Below are positions 55,494 through 63,212 of a stretch of DNA of 64,000 bases, piece by piece (within the stretch, counting starts at the first letter, position 1; each line of letters begins with the position of its first letter). Position numbers and translations under genes: made by a program. The notes under the pieces are model-generated. The model saw only the letters and a list, made by a program, of their open reading frames with translations. It was not told the origin of the DNA and did no database searches. The DNA comes from Bacilli bacterium (GTDB taxonomy: Bacteria; Bacillota_I; Bacilli_A; RFN20; CAG-826): NCBI GenBank assembly GCA_017619815.1, contig JAFZRR010000062.1, forward strand, positions 33,933 through 97,932. The letters run 5' to 3'.

Positions 55494-56705
55494 ATGTGTT
55501 GGGCACTTAAAAAATGTTATTACCGCATTTATCAAAAAGTCCTAAAATTCGCGATGTGTTTTATGGACTGGAAAGAACCTGAACTTTTAGAGGGTGAAGG
55601 CGCTGTATTAAAACTTCCATCTTTTATCAAAGATAAAGGTATTAAGAAAGTCCTTATCGTTACTGATAAAGGATTAATGTCTTTAAAACTTTTAGATCCA
55701 TTATTCTTAGAACTCCAAAAGCAAGGTATTTGGTATGTAGTATTTGATGATGTCCAACCTAACCCAACCATCCCAAGTATTGAATGTTGCAAAGATGCTT
55801 ATATTAACAATAACTGCCAAGGCATTATCGCCTTTGGTGGTGGCTCACCAATGGACTGCGCTAAAGCAGCCGCTGCCAGAGTGGTGAAACCAAAACAATC
55901 AGTGAGAAAGATGAGAGGTTACCTTAAGGTACATAAGAAACTCCCTCCATTCTTCGCCGTTCCAACAACCGCAGGTACTGGTTCTGAAACTACACTTGCT
56001 GCAGTTGTTACTGATCCAACCACACATGAAAAGAACGCCATCTGTGACTCTAGCTTAAGACCAAAGTATGCTGTGTTAGATCCAACATTAACATTAGGAC
56101 TTCCTCCACACATCACATCCACAACAGGTATGGATGCGTTAACGCATGCAGTGGAATCCTATATTGGTAAAAGCAATGTCAAATCTACGATTAGATATGC
56201 TGAAGATGCAGTGAAATTAATTCACGCAAATTTAGAAAAAGCATATGTAAATGGTAAAGACATGGATGCGAGAAATAATATGCTTAAAGCATCATTCCTC
56301 GCTGGTAGTGCGTTCACACGTGCTTTCGTTGGCTATGTACACGCAATCGCACATAACCTAGGTGGCATGTATAACACACCTCACGGATTAGCGAATGCCG
56401 TCATTCTTCCATATGTCCTTGAATGGTATGGTTCCTCAGTTTATAAACCATTAGCAAAGCTAGCGGACCTCATTAACTTAGGTAAAGAAGGTATGTCTGA
56501 AGAAGATAAAGCTAAAGCTTATATTGAAGAAATCAGAAGAATGAATAAAGCAATGAATATCCCAGAGAAGTTTGATTTCATCAAAGAAGAAGATATTCCA
56601 ACTCTTGTGAAGAGAGCCCTTAAAGAAGGTAATCCGGGATATCCAGTTCCGAAGATTATGAAACCAGAGGATTGCGAAAAAGTCATTCGTCAATTAATGG
56701 CCTAA
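55494..56705 (+). CDS. Iron-containing (type III) alcohol dehydrogenase
   Basis: 403 residues from ATG 55494 (AGGAGAAC upstream; an in-frame start at 55425 would overlap the previous terminator). NAD-binding GGGSPMDCAKA, then PTTAGTGSET, and the metal ligands Asp and His in MDALTHAVE plus two His in GYVHAIAHNLGGMYNTPHG. The family reduces aldehydes to alcohols (or reverse) during fermentation; substrates vary widely. The extra basic, Cys-containing N-terminus (about 30 residues) is unusual for the family. Confidence 0.93.
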   Translation: MCWALKKCYYRIYQKVLKFAMCFMDWKEPELLEGEGAVLKLPSFIKDKGIKKVLIVTDKGLMSLKLLDPLFLELQKQGIWYVVFDDVQPNPTIPSIECCKDAYINNNCQGIIAFGGGSPMDCAKAAAARVVKPKQSVRKMRGYLKVHKKLPPFFAVPTTAGTGSETTLAAVVTDPTTHEKNAICDSSLRPKYAVLDPTLTLGLPPHITSTTGMDALTHAVESYIGKSNVKSTIRYAEDAVKLIHANLEKAYVNGKDMDARNNMLKASFLAGSAFTRAFVGYVHAIAHNLGGMYNTPHGLANAVILPYVLEWYGSSVYKPLAKLADLINLGKEGMSEEDKAKAYIEEIRRMNKAMNIPEKFDFIKEEDIPTLVKRALKEGNPGYPVPKIMKPEDCEKVIRQLMA

Positions 56706-56723
56706 TCAGTAAACAAATAAAAA

Positions 56724-56751
56724 ATGTCGTCCTAATAGGGCGACTTTTCTT
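56724..56751 (+). terminator. Rho-independent terminator
   Basis: GTCGTCC / GGGCGAC stem with T-rich tail, after the alcohol dehydrogenase gene. Confidence 0.85.
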
Positions 56752-56767
56752 TATAATTAATGTTGCT

Positions 56768-57442
56768 ATGACCAAGAAAAAGAAAACAGTAATTATCGTT
56801 GTTGCTGCAGTAGTGGCCACCCTTTCTTTAGCGGTGGCGATTCCCTTTTCTATCTTAGGAATTAGAACCGCATCGATAAGTGGTGATTATTCATATCTTA
56901 GGGAAGATGAGAAATATTCCTCAAAAGTGGAGATAACAAATATCGATTTAGTAACACAACACATTTCTTGTGGTTACGCGACGATTGAGATGATGTCTAC
57001 ATTCTATGGAAATACAGTTACTGAGGATCAATTATCCGACAAGAATAAAGGTGCGATATCAACATCCTCATCTGATGGCTTTTTGAAGGAAATAAATAAG
57101 TCAATTCCTACGAAAAAGTTTGCAAAACGCGCATATCTTAGAAATGATAAGCTACTTAAAGAAATCCATGATTCATTAGAAAATAACAACCCTGTCGCTA
57201 TTGAATGGGCAGCTTTATATGAAGGAAAAACATGGACATTACACTTCTCATTAATCAGTGGTTTAGATATCGCAAACGATAACGTCACTGTTTATAATCC
57301 ATACGGATATATCGAAAATATAACTGTTAAAGAATTCATTGATAGAAGCACATTCAATGCTTATAAAAATATGGAGTTCTTCTTAGCGTTTGGATTTGCA
57401 TTCGGAGCATTTGAAAAGAATACGATATTCTACGCAAAATAA
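56768..57442 (+). CDS. Membrane-anchored C39-like cysteine peptidase
   Basis: 224 residues from ATG 56768. One N-terminal membrane span (about 8-30), then a papain-fold Peptidase_C39_2 domain outside the cell: QHISCGYATIEMMS gives the Cys (near 71), WTLHFSLISGLD the His (near 162) and VYNPYG replaces the usual Asp with Asn, which is common in papain-like triads. Peptide substrates are unknown. No exporter partner is adjacent, so it is not a bacteriocin processing ABC subunit. TATAAT lies 10 bases before the ATG, leaving almost no leader. Confidence 0.78.
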   Translation: MTKKKKTVIIVVAAVVATLSLAVAIPFSILGIRTASISGDYSYLREDEKYSSKVEITNIDLVTQHISCGYATIEMMSTFYGNTVTEDQLSDKNKGAISTSSSDGFLKEINKSIPTKKFAKRAYLRNDKLLKEIHDSLENNNPVAIEWAALYEGKTWTLHFSLISGLDIANDNVTVYNPYGYIENITVKEFIDRSTFNAYKNMEFFLAFGFAFGAFEKNTIFYAK

Positions 57443-57454
57443 TTACATAAATAA

Positions 57455-57478
57455 AAGCCGCACATAATGCGGTTTTTT
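57455..57478 (+). terminator. Rho-independent terminator
   Basis: AGCCGCA / TGCGGTT stem with CATAA loop and T6. Confidence 0.88.
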
Positions 57479-57537
57479 GTTTGCTTATTTAACTTTAATT
57501 GCATATATGATATCATATAAACGGAAAGGAGAATAAT

Positions 57538-58014
57538 ATGCCATCAAATCACCTTGCTTACATCGATAACTACAACAAAGAAAAATATAAGATGTATCAA
57601 TTTCGTGTGAAAAAAAGCGATAACGAATTGATTAACAAGTTAGATAACATTCCAAATCGGAATAGGTATATCACTAGTTTAATATTAGAAGACATCAATT
57701 CTAGTGTTTTGACCATTAAACAAATTAAGGAACGCATTAAACCAATTATGGTTAAACATAAAGTTGAAGATGTCTATCTATTTGGTAGTTATGCTAGAGG
57801 AGAAGCTAATAGAGATAGTGATGTGGACATATATTGTTCTTCTGGTGATATCAAAAGCCTTTATGATGAAGTGGCGTTTACTGAAGAATTGGAAACCGCT
57901 TTAGGCAAAAAGGTAGATGTTGTAACCATTGGTTCCCAGATGCATGACTACTTTAGAGAACAACTAGAGGAGGATATGATCAAATTATGCTTGGGACAAA
58001 AGAAAAAGGCATAA
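57538..58014 (+). CDS. MntA-type nucleotidyltransferase antitoxin with N-terminal RHH-like domain
   Basis: 158 residues. The C-terminal part (about 62-155) is a minimal nucleotidyltransferase: YLFGSYARGEANRDSDVDIYC holds the GSxxRG...DxD active site. MntA antitoxins AMPylate a Tyr of their HepT toxin. The first 55 residues (MYQFRVKKSDNELINKLDN, then NRYITSLILEDI) look like a ribbon-helix-helix DNA-binding segment, an addition not present in the minimal MntA. It may let the antitoxin repress its own operon. AAAGGAGAATAAT precedes the ATG, confirming the long start. The stop overlaps the toxin start. Confidence 0.85.
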   Translation: MPSNHLAYIDNYNKEKYKMYQFRVKKSDNELINKLDNIPNRNRYITSLILEDINSSVLTIKQIKERIKPIMVKHKVEDVYLFGSYARGEANRDSDVDIYCSSGDIKSLYDEVAFTEELETALGKKVDVVTIGSQMHDYFREQLEEDMIKLCLGQKKKA

Positions 58015-58331
58015 TGCTTTATATCATCAATCATTGCAAAAGAATTGAAGAAAAAGCATTCAATATTTCAAAGCAAGAATTTGATAAAAGCGAAGATGTT
58101 CAAGAAATAGTGTGTTTCAACATTTTCCAAATAGGCGAATTAGCCAAGAACCTTTCTATAGATTTCATCCTTCAACACAGTGGTGTTCCATGGAATCAAA
58201 TAAAAGGAATGAGAAATAAAATTGGCCATGGTTATGGAACGATAGAAATGGATCGTGTTTGGGATACTGCTATCAATGACATAAAACCTTTAAGGGAATA
58301 TTGCCAACAAATTGTAAACGACAACAAATAA
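58014..58331 (+). CDS. HepT-like HEPN ribonuclease toxin
   Basis: 105 residues from ATG 58014, overlapping the nucleotidyltransferase stop (TAATG) with AAAAAGG just upstream; an ATG at 57987 adds 9 residues but its ribosome site is too far away. All-helical HEPN protein with the motif RNKIGHGYG (Arg-x4-His-x-Tyr), the RNase site and target Tyr for AMPylation. Type VII toxin-antitoxin pair with the preceding gene. Confidence 0.88.
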   Translation: MLYIINHCKRIEEKAFNISKQEFDKSEDVQEIVCFNIFQIGELAKNLSIDFILQHSGVPWNQIKGMRNKIGHGYGTIEMDRVWDTAINDIKPLREYCQQIVNDNK

Positions 58332-58351
58332 CAAAATGCGTTCCAACTAAA

Positions 58352-58381
58352 AAAGCCACCGATTGGTGGCCTTTAATTTTT
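58352..58381. terminator. Bidirectional terminator between HepT and the convergent esterase lipoprotein
   Basis: GCCACC-GATT-GGTGGC flanked by an A-run on the left and T-rich sequence on the right, so it works in both directions. Confidence 0.85.
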
Positions 58382-58387
58382 TAAATA

Positions 58388-59302
58388 TTATTTTTCTAAG
58401 AATGGTTCGAATGCTTCTGCGAATAAGTGACCTAGTTTAACTTCTGATTCACTATCATAGTGGCATTTATCTGCGGTTGGTTCAGGTTCTCGATCTGTAT
58501 GTAAACCTTCGGCAACTGTATCAATTAGATAATTGTTTTCGCTTAACTCGGCAAACGCTTCTTTTTGCTCGTTTACTTCTGGACCATATTCCCAAACACT
58601 TGTGTCAGGATTAATTTTCGCATCGATGAACGGAAGTTCTTTTCCGCCTGTGAATTCTTGAAGCTCATATCTCACATTACCGACGAATGTTACTAGGTTA
58701 TCTTTATAAACACTGTGGTATCCAGGATAGGAATCGCCTTCACCTTGCATCCAACAAAATGCTTTTAGTGTTGCGTCGTATCCCTTTTTCTTAAGATTTT
58801 CCATTTGCATCTTTACGTAATTGATTAGTCGTGGATACATTTGAGAGTTCTTTGCGAGCCAGTCATCTTTTAAACAAGATCCACCGCAGGCAAATTTAAT
58901 AATAAATAATTTATTATCGTATTTTCCGTGCATTCTTTCAGCGATGCCGATTTCGGGACCAAATGTTTTAAGAGAATTACCTTGTCCTAACTTTACTTTA
59001 GTAAAATCAGAGACTTTATTTTGTGATCCAAATGTAATTTGGTTTGGACCTGGCCAGTCTTTTGTCCAGTTATCGTATACGATTTGGATTCCTTCATATC
59101 CAATCATATATTCTTCATACTTTTCCATGCCGTTTTCATCCCACATAGAAATGTATTCATTATGTGTACAACCAACTGCGTTAGATTGACCAGAAATGAG
59201 AATAACATCTACTTTTTTCAAATTAGAATTCCTCCCTGTACAGGAGCCAACACCTAAAGAGAGAATAGGTGCTAATAGCAATAAACAAATTTTCTTTTTC
59301 AT
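58388..59302 (-). CDS. SASA/CE6-like acetylesterase lipoprotein
   Basis: 304 residues. Signal and lipobox GVGSC (Cys21) predict a surface lipoprotein. The mature domain is the sialate O-acetylesterase/carbohydrate esterase type of SGNH hydrolase: ISGQSNAVG with the nucleophile Ser (block I), FGPEIGIAERM, CWMQGEGD (block with catalytic support) and DKCHYDSESEVKLG with the Asp/His pair. It may remove acetyl groups from host or plant glycans at the cell surface. TAAAAT ends six bases before the ATG and no ribosome site is seen, so this mRNA also may be leaderless. Confidence 0.82.
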   Translation of the reverse strand: MKKKICLLLLAPILSLGVGSCTGRNSNLKKVDVILISGQSNAVGCTHNEYISMWDENGMEKYEEYMIGYEGIQIVYDNWTKDWPGPNQITFGSQNKVSDFTKVKLGQGNSLKTFGPEIGIAERMHGKYDNKLFIIKFACGGSCLKDDWLAKNSQMYPRLINYVKMQMENLKKKGYDATLKAFCWMQGEGDSYPGYHSVYKDNLVTFVGNVRYELQEFTGGKELPFIDAKINPDTSVWEYGPEVNEQKEAFAELSENNYLIDTVAEGLHTDREPEPTADKCHYDSESEVKLGHLFAEAFEPFLEK

Positions 59303-59371
59303 ACTAATATTTTAAGCATACTTATAGTAAACAAGCAAAAATCTCAGTAAACGGTTATTTATTTGTATAAC

Positions 59372-59398
59372 AAAAAAAGTCATCTTGATGGATGACCT
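59372..59398 (-). terminator. Rho-independent terminator of the glycosyltransferase gene
   Basis: Minus strand GGTCATC-CATCAA-GATGACT followed by T7. Confidence 0.85.
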
Positions 59399-59404
59399 TG
59401 ATGT

Positions 59405-60466
59405 TTATTTTCTTTTTCTAAGTTTTTTCTTAGGAGCCCATTTCTCTAAGATTCTTGGGTAGTATTCTCTCCAAATGTTTTTGACGTGTTCTTTGGAATA
59501 GAAATCAGATATTTCTTTACTACCTTTGGAATATTTTTCGTAATAGGCTTTATCACTCGCTAATTTCTTCACTTGTTCATCGAATTCATCGACATTCTTA
59601 CCAATTGCGTAGCATTCTTTATCTTTGAATAAGATTTCTTCGTATAATTCTAAGTCTCTTAATAAGACTGGTTTGAAGGAATTGACAGCTTCTAAGATAG
59701 CCATTGGGAAGAGTTCGGATAGTGATGGCATGAATAACAAGTCACACATATTGAAGATACCGTTCATTTCCACACGTGGAATAATACCGATAAACTTCAC
59801 GTTTTCTGGTGGATTATCCATGATGGCTTTGAGTTCTTTATATCCATCAGTCATTTTTCCAAAGCTGAATCCACCCGCCCAGACGAACATTTTGTCAGGA
59901 TTTCTTTTTGCGACTTCTACGAAGTCCACAACACCTTTTCTCGTTTGAACTTGGCCACAACCCATAACCACGAATTTATCATGAGGGATGTTATATTTGT
60001 CCCTTAACGCCATTCTTTCTTCTTCACTGATTTTGTGGAATTTTTCATGATCAACAAAGTTAGGAATATATGTGACGTTTTCTCTTGGAATTCCGAGTTC
60101 CACAAGTGGTGGAATAAAGGAAGGATTGACGACGACGATTTCATCCGCTTTACGATATGTGTTAATGACGTATTTCTTAAATATCGCAAAGAAGAGTTTA
60201 TTCATTTTGATAGAACCATCTAATGTTGATGGGATGAAGTGAACATATGCCACGTTAACGTGATGTCTATTGAATCTCATTCTGTATTGAGGATTCACGG
60301 TGTGCATATGGTAAATATCAAAATTACCTTTTTTGGAATTAATTTCCACTTCAAAGATATCTTCGCATTCTTTGACTAATGCGACTTGTTCTAAGTAAGC
60401 ACTTCCAACACCTTGACCATCAACTGATGTGGCTTGTGAAAGCATATTAATTCTAATTTTTTCCAT
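59405..60466 (-). CDS. GT4-family glycosyltransferase (glycolipid-synthase-like)
   Basis: 353 residues, GT-B fold. The N-terminus INMLSQATSVDGQGVGSAYLE matches Firmicute diacylglycerol/lipid glucosyl- and galactosyltransferases of the CpoA/alMGS kind. The donor half has GCGQVQTRKGVVDFV and the EX7E motif SELFPMAILEAV. A basic C-terminus (KKKLRKRK) fits membrane surface binding. Making of glycosyl-diacylglycerol for the membrane is the best guess; capsule or teichoic glycolipid roles remain possible. Single gene. Confidence 0.82.
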   Translation of the reverse strand: MEKIRINMLSQATSVDGQGVGSAYLEQVALVKECEDIFEVEINSKKGNFDIYHMHTVNPQYRMRFNRHHVNVAYVHFIPSTLDGSIKMNKLFFAIFKKYVINTYRKADEIVVVNPSFIPPLVELGIPRENVTYIPNFVDHEKFHKISEEERMALRDKYNIPHDKFVVMGCGQVQTRKGVVDFVEVAKRNPDKMFVWAGGFSFGKMTDGYKELKAIMDNPPENVKFIGIIPRVEMNGIFNMCDLLFMPSLSELFPMAILEAVNSFKPVLLRDLELYEEILFKDKECYAIGKNVDEFDEQVKKLASDKAYYEKYSKGSKEISDFYSKEHVKNIWREYYPRILEKWAPKKKLRKRK

Positions 60467-60516
60467 ATTTTATAAGTTCCTATCGGTATCTAACATTATA
60501 CATTATCAAGGTATTA

Positions 60517-60570
60517 TTGAATATATTCAAACAGTTTGAAAAGTTATTCACTTAAATCACTTAAAGTGAT
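60517..60570. promoter_or_regulatory. Two palindromes in the divergent glycosyltransferase/gdpP region
   Basis: A perfect 14-bp palindrome TTGAATATATTCAA (60517-60530) and a 15-bp repeat ATCACTT-A-AAGTGAT (60556-60570), the latter overlapping a tandem copy of CACTTAAA (60549-60556 and 60558-60565). Such a pair suggests one or two regulator sites. No regulator gene is adjacent. Confidence 0.5.
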
Positions 60571-60606
60571 ATAGTTTTTAGTAAGAACCCAAAAGTCCTA
60601 TTATAG

Positions 60607-60636
60607 AAGTGATCAAATGGATCGCTTTTTAATTTT
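60607..60636 (+). terminator. Free-standing terminator upstream of gdpP
   Basis: AAGTGATC / GATCGCTT stem, AAATG loop and T5, on the plus strand about 70 bases before gdpP with no coding sequence ahead of it. Either the end of a small RNA starting near 60540-60580 or an attenuator in the gdpP leader. Confidence 0.65.
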
Positions 60637-60705
60637 TATAAATACGCTCCAAAAGTGTATTTATAATCTTGAAGACTTCATTTATAATGAATACGGTGAC
60701 CGCAT

Positions 60706-62757
60706 ATGGGAAAAAGAATTCGCGTTATTAAAATTGTTTCATTTATTATCATTCTCGTTGAGATACTTTTAATCGGAGCATTCTCAGTTTTTTACTTTAC
60801 AAATTTATTTGGCATGGCCGATAAGATGAACCCTCAATCCGTGGTTCTTGCTTGTACAATCCTCGCCGCCATTGATTGTTTATTCGTTTGGGGAATATCT
60901 GTTTCTGTTGCCTCTTTGAGACATAAGACTGACTTACACGCTGCTGAAGTTATCGGTAGTGACGTTCAAGAAGCATATAACTTCGCAATGATTGGTTTAG
61001 CGGTTACAGATAAAAACGATAATGTTTTATGGACAAACGATTTATTTAAAAACCGTCATATCGATATCATTGATACAAACATTCTTTCCTGGCAACCAGA
61101 ATTAGCAGTTCTTAAAGATATCGCAAATGGTGCGGATAAAGAATGCAAAATTCATTTCAATTCCCGTACATATGATGTGAAACTCCTCGTCGAAGCGGGC
61201 TTATGGATTTTTAAAGATGTCACCGATTTCGAAGAAAGCTATAACTATTCTAAAGACCAAGCTCCAGTGGTTGGTTTATTAATGATTGATAACTACGATG
61301 ATGTCGTCCGTGGTGACGATGACTTTAACGACACTGCGACAAAGGTCAAAAACGTTATCTTTGCTTATGCAAAAGAATATGGTGTCTTATTAATTAAGAT
61401 TAAGAGCGATTCCTATTCCATGCTTTGCAACTACAAGAACTATATGCGTATGCATGAAGATAACTTCTCCGTTATCGACAAAGTCCGTGAAGTCAGTAGT
61501 GGCACAGATATGCCATTAACATTATCCATTGGTATGGCTAGAGAATTCCCAGACTTCATTAAGCTTAATGATTTAGCCAAAGAAGCTGTTGATATCGCTA
61601 TGTCTCGTGGTGGTGACCAAGTGTGTGTCGCTGTCCATGGTAGCGAAATGGAATTCTATGGTGGTAAAACCGAAGCTCAAGAAAAAAGAAACCGTGTTAA
61701 AGACCGTGTTCTTGCCGACTCTCTTATCGCTTTAATTAGAGCCTCATCCAATGTCTTAGTTATGGGTCACACTATGATGGACATGGATGCTTTAGGCGCA
61801 TGTTTAGGTATTAAATCTATTTGTAATAGATTAGATAAAAAATGTAAGATGGTTGCTGATTTGAAAGCCACTGAAAGTAAAACTAGAGCGGCTTTCACTT
61901 CTTCTTTTAGTAAAGAAGTTGTTGAAGATATCCTTATCTCACCAAGCAATGCTTACGATTCAATCAATCCAAACACATTATTAATTGTTGTGGACGTCCA
62001 TATTCCAAATATGACTATGGCGCCAAAATTATTAGAAAAAGCCACAAAGATTGTCGTTATCGACCATCACAGACGTGCAGAAGAATATATTGATTCTCCT
62101 GTCTTTAACCATATCGATCCAGCGGCATCTTCAACATGTGAAATTATCGCTGAATTTATTAGATTCTCATCTATCAATCCTAAGATTGAGATTTCTCCAA
62201 TTTACGCGACTATTATGATGTCCGGTATCTTCCTTGATAGTAATCACTTCAAGAGCAAAGCTACTGGTTTAAGAACATTTGAAGCTTGTACCATTCTTAA
62301 AGAATATGGTGCAGATAACGCTACTGCAGATGATTATTTAAAAGATGACTTTGAAGAATATCGTCAAGTTACCGAAATGGTTAGTAGACTTGAACACCCG
62401 GCTTATGGTGTTGTCGCCGTTTTCGCACCTGATGATTTAATCGTTGATGAAGCTGCAATTAGTAAAACCGCAAATCAATGTATGTCCTTAAAAGGCAACC
62501 ATGTTTGTTTCGTGGCCGCTCATATATCATCAAAGAGAATTAAAGTCTCCGCGAGAAGCGATGGTTCCGCAAACGTGCAATTATTAATGGAAAAACTCGG
62601 TGGTGGCGGTGGTCACTTTGCTAGTGCTGCTGGTATTTTTGAAAACAGTTCAATTGATGAAGTTAAAGAAGCTATCTATAACGTCATTCAAAAACACTTA
62701 TCAGAAGCTACTGCAGATGCTGCTGCAAGGAAATTTGAAGGAATTATGGAGGAATAG
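60706..62757 (+). CDS. gdpP: Cyclic-di-AMP phosphodiesterase GdpP
   Basis: 683 residues. Two membrane spans (about 8-30 and 46-70), a PAS-like region (about 90-180), a degenerate GGDEF domain (about 185-325), then DHH and DHHA1 domains (about 345-660): GHTMMDMDALGA (metal-binding His and Asps, near 354), the DHH motif in VVIDHHRR (near 452) and GGGGHFASAAG (near 630). It hydrolyses cyclic-di-AMP to pApA and so tunes potassium, wall and stress responses. GGTGA before the ATG. Two bases separate it from rplI. Confidence 0.96.
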   Translation: MGKRIRVIKIVSFIIILVEILLIGAFSVFYFTNLFGMADKMNPQSVVLACTILAAIDCLFVWGISVSVASLRHKTDLHAAEVIGSDVQEAYNFAMIGLAVTDKNDNVLWTNDLFKNRHIDIIDTNILSWQPELAVLKDIANGADKECKIHFNSRTYDVKLLVEAGLWIFKDVTDFEESYNYSKDQAPVVGLLMIDNYDDVVRGDDDFNDTATKVKNVIFAYAKEYGVLLIKIKSDSYSMLCNYKNYMRMHEDNFSVIDKVREVSSGTDMPLTLSIGMAREFPDFIKLNDLAKEAVDIAMSRGGDQVCVAVHGSEMEFYGGKTEAQEKRNRVKDRVLADSLIALIRASSNVLVMGHTMMDMDALGACLGIKSICNRLDKKCKMVADLKATESKTRAAFTSSFSKEVVEDILISPSNAYDSINPNTLLIVVDVHIPNMTMAPKLLEKATKIVVIDHHRRAEEYIDSPVFNHIDPAASSTCEIIAEFIRFSSINPKIEISPIYATIMMSGIFLDSNHFKSKATGLRTFEACTILKEYGADNATADDYLKDDFEEYRQVTEMVSRLEHPAYGVVAVFAPDDLIVDEAAISKTANQCMSLKGNHVCFVAAHISSKRIKVSARSDGSANVQLLMEKLGGGGGHFASAAGIFENSSIDEVKEAIYNVIQKHLSEATADAAARKFEGIMEE

Positions 62758-62759
62758 TT

Positions 62760-63212
62760 ATGAAAGTTATCTTACTTAAAGATGTGAAAAACGTCGGTAA
62801 AAAAGATCAAACTGTCGAAGTCAGCGATGGCTATGCACAAAATTTCTTATTCCCACGTAAATTAGCCGTTCAACTTACCAAAGGTAGCAGTCAAGTTTTA
62901 GCCAATCAAAAAGAAGCTGAAAAACAATTATTCGATAAAAACCAAGCGGAAGCTCGTGAAACCGCTAAAAAATTAGAAGATATCACTTTAGAATTCACTT
63001 TAAAAAGTGGTTCTAATGGCAGATGTTTCGGCAATGTTAGTTTGAAACAAATCGAAGAAGTGTTATTAGCAAAATATAAAATTACTATCGATAAGAGAAA
63101 ATTTGTCGACAAAGGTCCATTAGATTCATTTGGTATCTATAGACTTCGTATCGAATTATTCAAAGGTGTCATTGGCACGATTAACGTTCATATAGGGGAG
63201 GAGAAGAAGTAA
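62760..63212 (+). CDS. rplI: Ribosomal protein L9
   Basis: 150 residues. MKVILLKDVKNVGKKDQTVEV opens the N-terminal domain, followed by a long helix (QAEARETAKKLE) and the C-terminal domain (SGSNGRCFGNVS). Standard member between gdpP and dnaB as in Bacillus. Its stop overlaps the dnaB start (TAATG). Confidence 0.97.
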   Translation: MKVILLKDVKNVGKKDQTVEVSDGYAQNFLFPRKLAVQLTKGSSQVLANQKEAEKQLFDKNQAEARETAKKLEDITLEFTLKSGSNGRCFGNVSLKQIEEVLLAKYKITIDKRKFVDKGPLDSFGIYRLRIELFKGVIGTINVHIGEEKK

